In this document: in pieces, positions 13,881 to 13,960 of the stretch
Position numbering within the stretch: the first letter of the stretch is position 1
Layout of the letters: the number at the start of each line of letters is the position of its first letter
Assembly: GCA_003553825.1 (NCBI GenBank)
Contig: PWFL01000018.1
Span: forward strand, 1 to 13,960
Direction: 5' to 3'
Length of the DNA stretch: 13,960 nt
From: Candidatus Iainarchaeum sp.
GTDB lineage: Archaea > B1Sed10-29
Program-made: the position numbers and the translations under genes
Notes under the pieces: model-generated
The model's input: only the letters and a program-made list of their open reading frames with translations
Told to the model about the DNA's origin: nothing
Databases searched by the model: none

Positions 13881-13960
13881 ATGGAGCTAGATGAGAAGGA
13901 TGAAGAAATAATAAAGATACTGGAAAGTAGAGGCAGGATTAGTTACACGGAGCTCGGTAA
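13881..13960 (+). CDS. Lrp/AsnC-type transcriptional regulator (partial, N-terminus)
   Basis: Only the first 26 codons are in the window. They read MELDEKDEEIIKILESRGR then ISYTELG, which matches the start of the Lrp/AsnC helix-turn-helix domain (the LDxxDxxIIxxL and R-I-S-Y-x-E-L-G pattern). The ATG is preceded by GAGGG with suitable spacing. These proteins usually bind amino acids or other small effectors through a C-terminal RAM domain, which lies beyond the window. A different winged-helix family is possible given the short length. It is divergent from the long operon, with the TnpB element between them, so the two may once have shared a regulatory region. Confidence 0.7.
   Translation, partial: MELDEKDEEIIKILESRGRISYTELG

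Noticed and set aside
1..13960. CRISPR array or rRNA gene
   Set aside because: No regularly spaced direct repeats and no rRNA-like conserved blocks were seen on either strand.

Overview
The window looks archaeal. It carries the archaea-specific GatD/GatE tRNA amidotransferase pair, a class I (archaeal-type) CCA-adding enzyme, a UPF0201 protein, and GGTGA-type ribosome binding sites. Coding strands are A-rich and the proteins are rich in Lys and Glu. Low GC, tight packing and overlapping genes would suit a reduced (for example DPANN-like) or other AT-rich archaeon, but the lineage cannot be fixed from this sequence.

Layout: (1) 1-125, the 3' end of an unrecognised + strand gene. (2) 126-197, a short convergent gap with a T-run on the minus strand and a 19-base fragment that looks like the 3' end of a tRNA. 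(3) 198-12451, ten consecutive minus-strand genes, probably one transcription unit. In transcription order they are an NrdD-like protein, ThpR-type 2',3'-cyclic phosphodiesterase, a membrane protein with a degenerate transglutaminase-like domain, the CCA-adding enzyme, a UPF0201 protein, an exported beta-rich protein, Elp3, GatD, a small P-loop kinase and GatE. Spacers run from a 56-base overlap to 38 bases. (4) About 12459-13810, a TnpB-only IS605/IS1341-type element on the + strand, with an intact nuclease and a well-structured omegaRNA-like 3' end. (5) 13811-13960, the promoter region and first 26 codons of an Lrp/AsnC-type regulator.

How it works together: at least six of the ten operon genes act on tRNA or other RNA. 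CCA addition, cyclic-phosphate end chemistry, wobble-uridine modification and Gln-tRNA(Gln) formation sit beside two exported or membrane proteins of unknown role and a reductase homologue that has lost its catalytic residues.

The most notable points are: the TnpB element lying directly at the operon's 5' end, where its left-end hairpin pairs with the Shine-Dalgarno sequence of the first gene and a palindromic TATA-like box could drive transcription both ways; the NrdD homologue lacking the active-site cysteines and the glycyl-radical tail; the transglutaminase-like protein lacking Cys and His; and the tRNA 3'-end fragment. All identifications come from reading the sequence and recalling families. 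No search was run.
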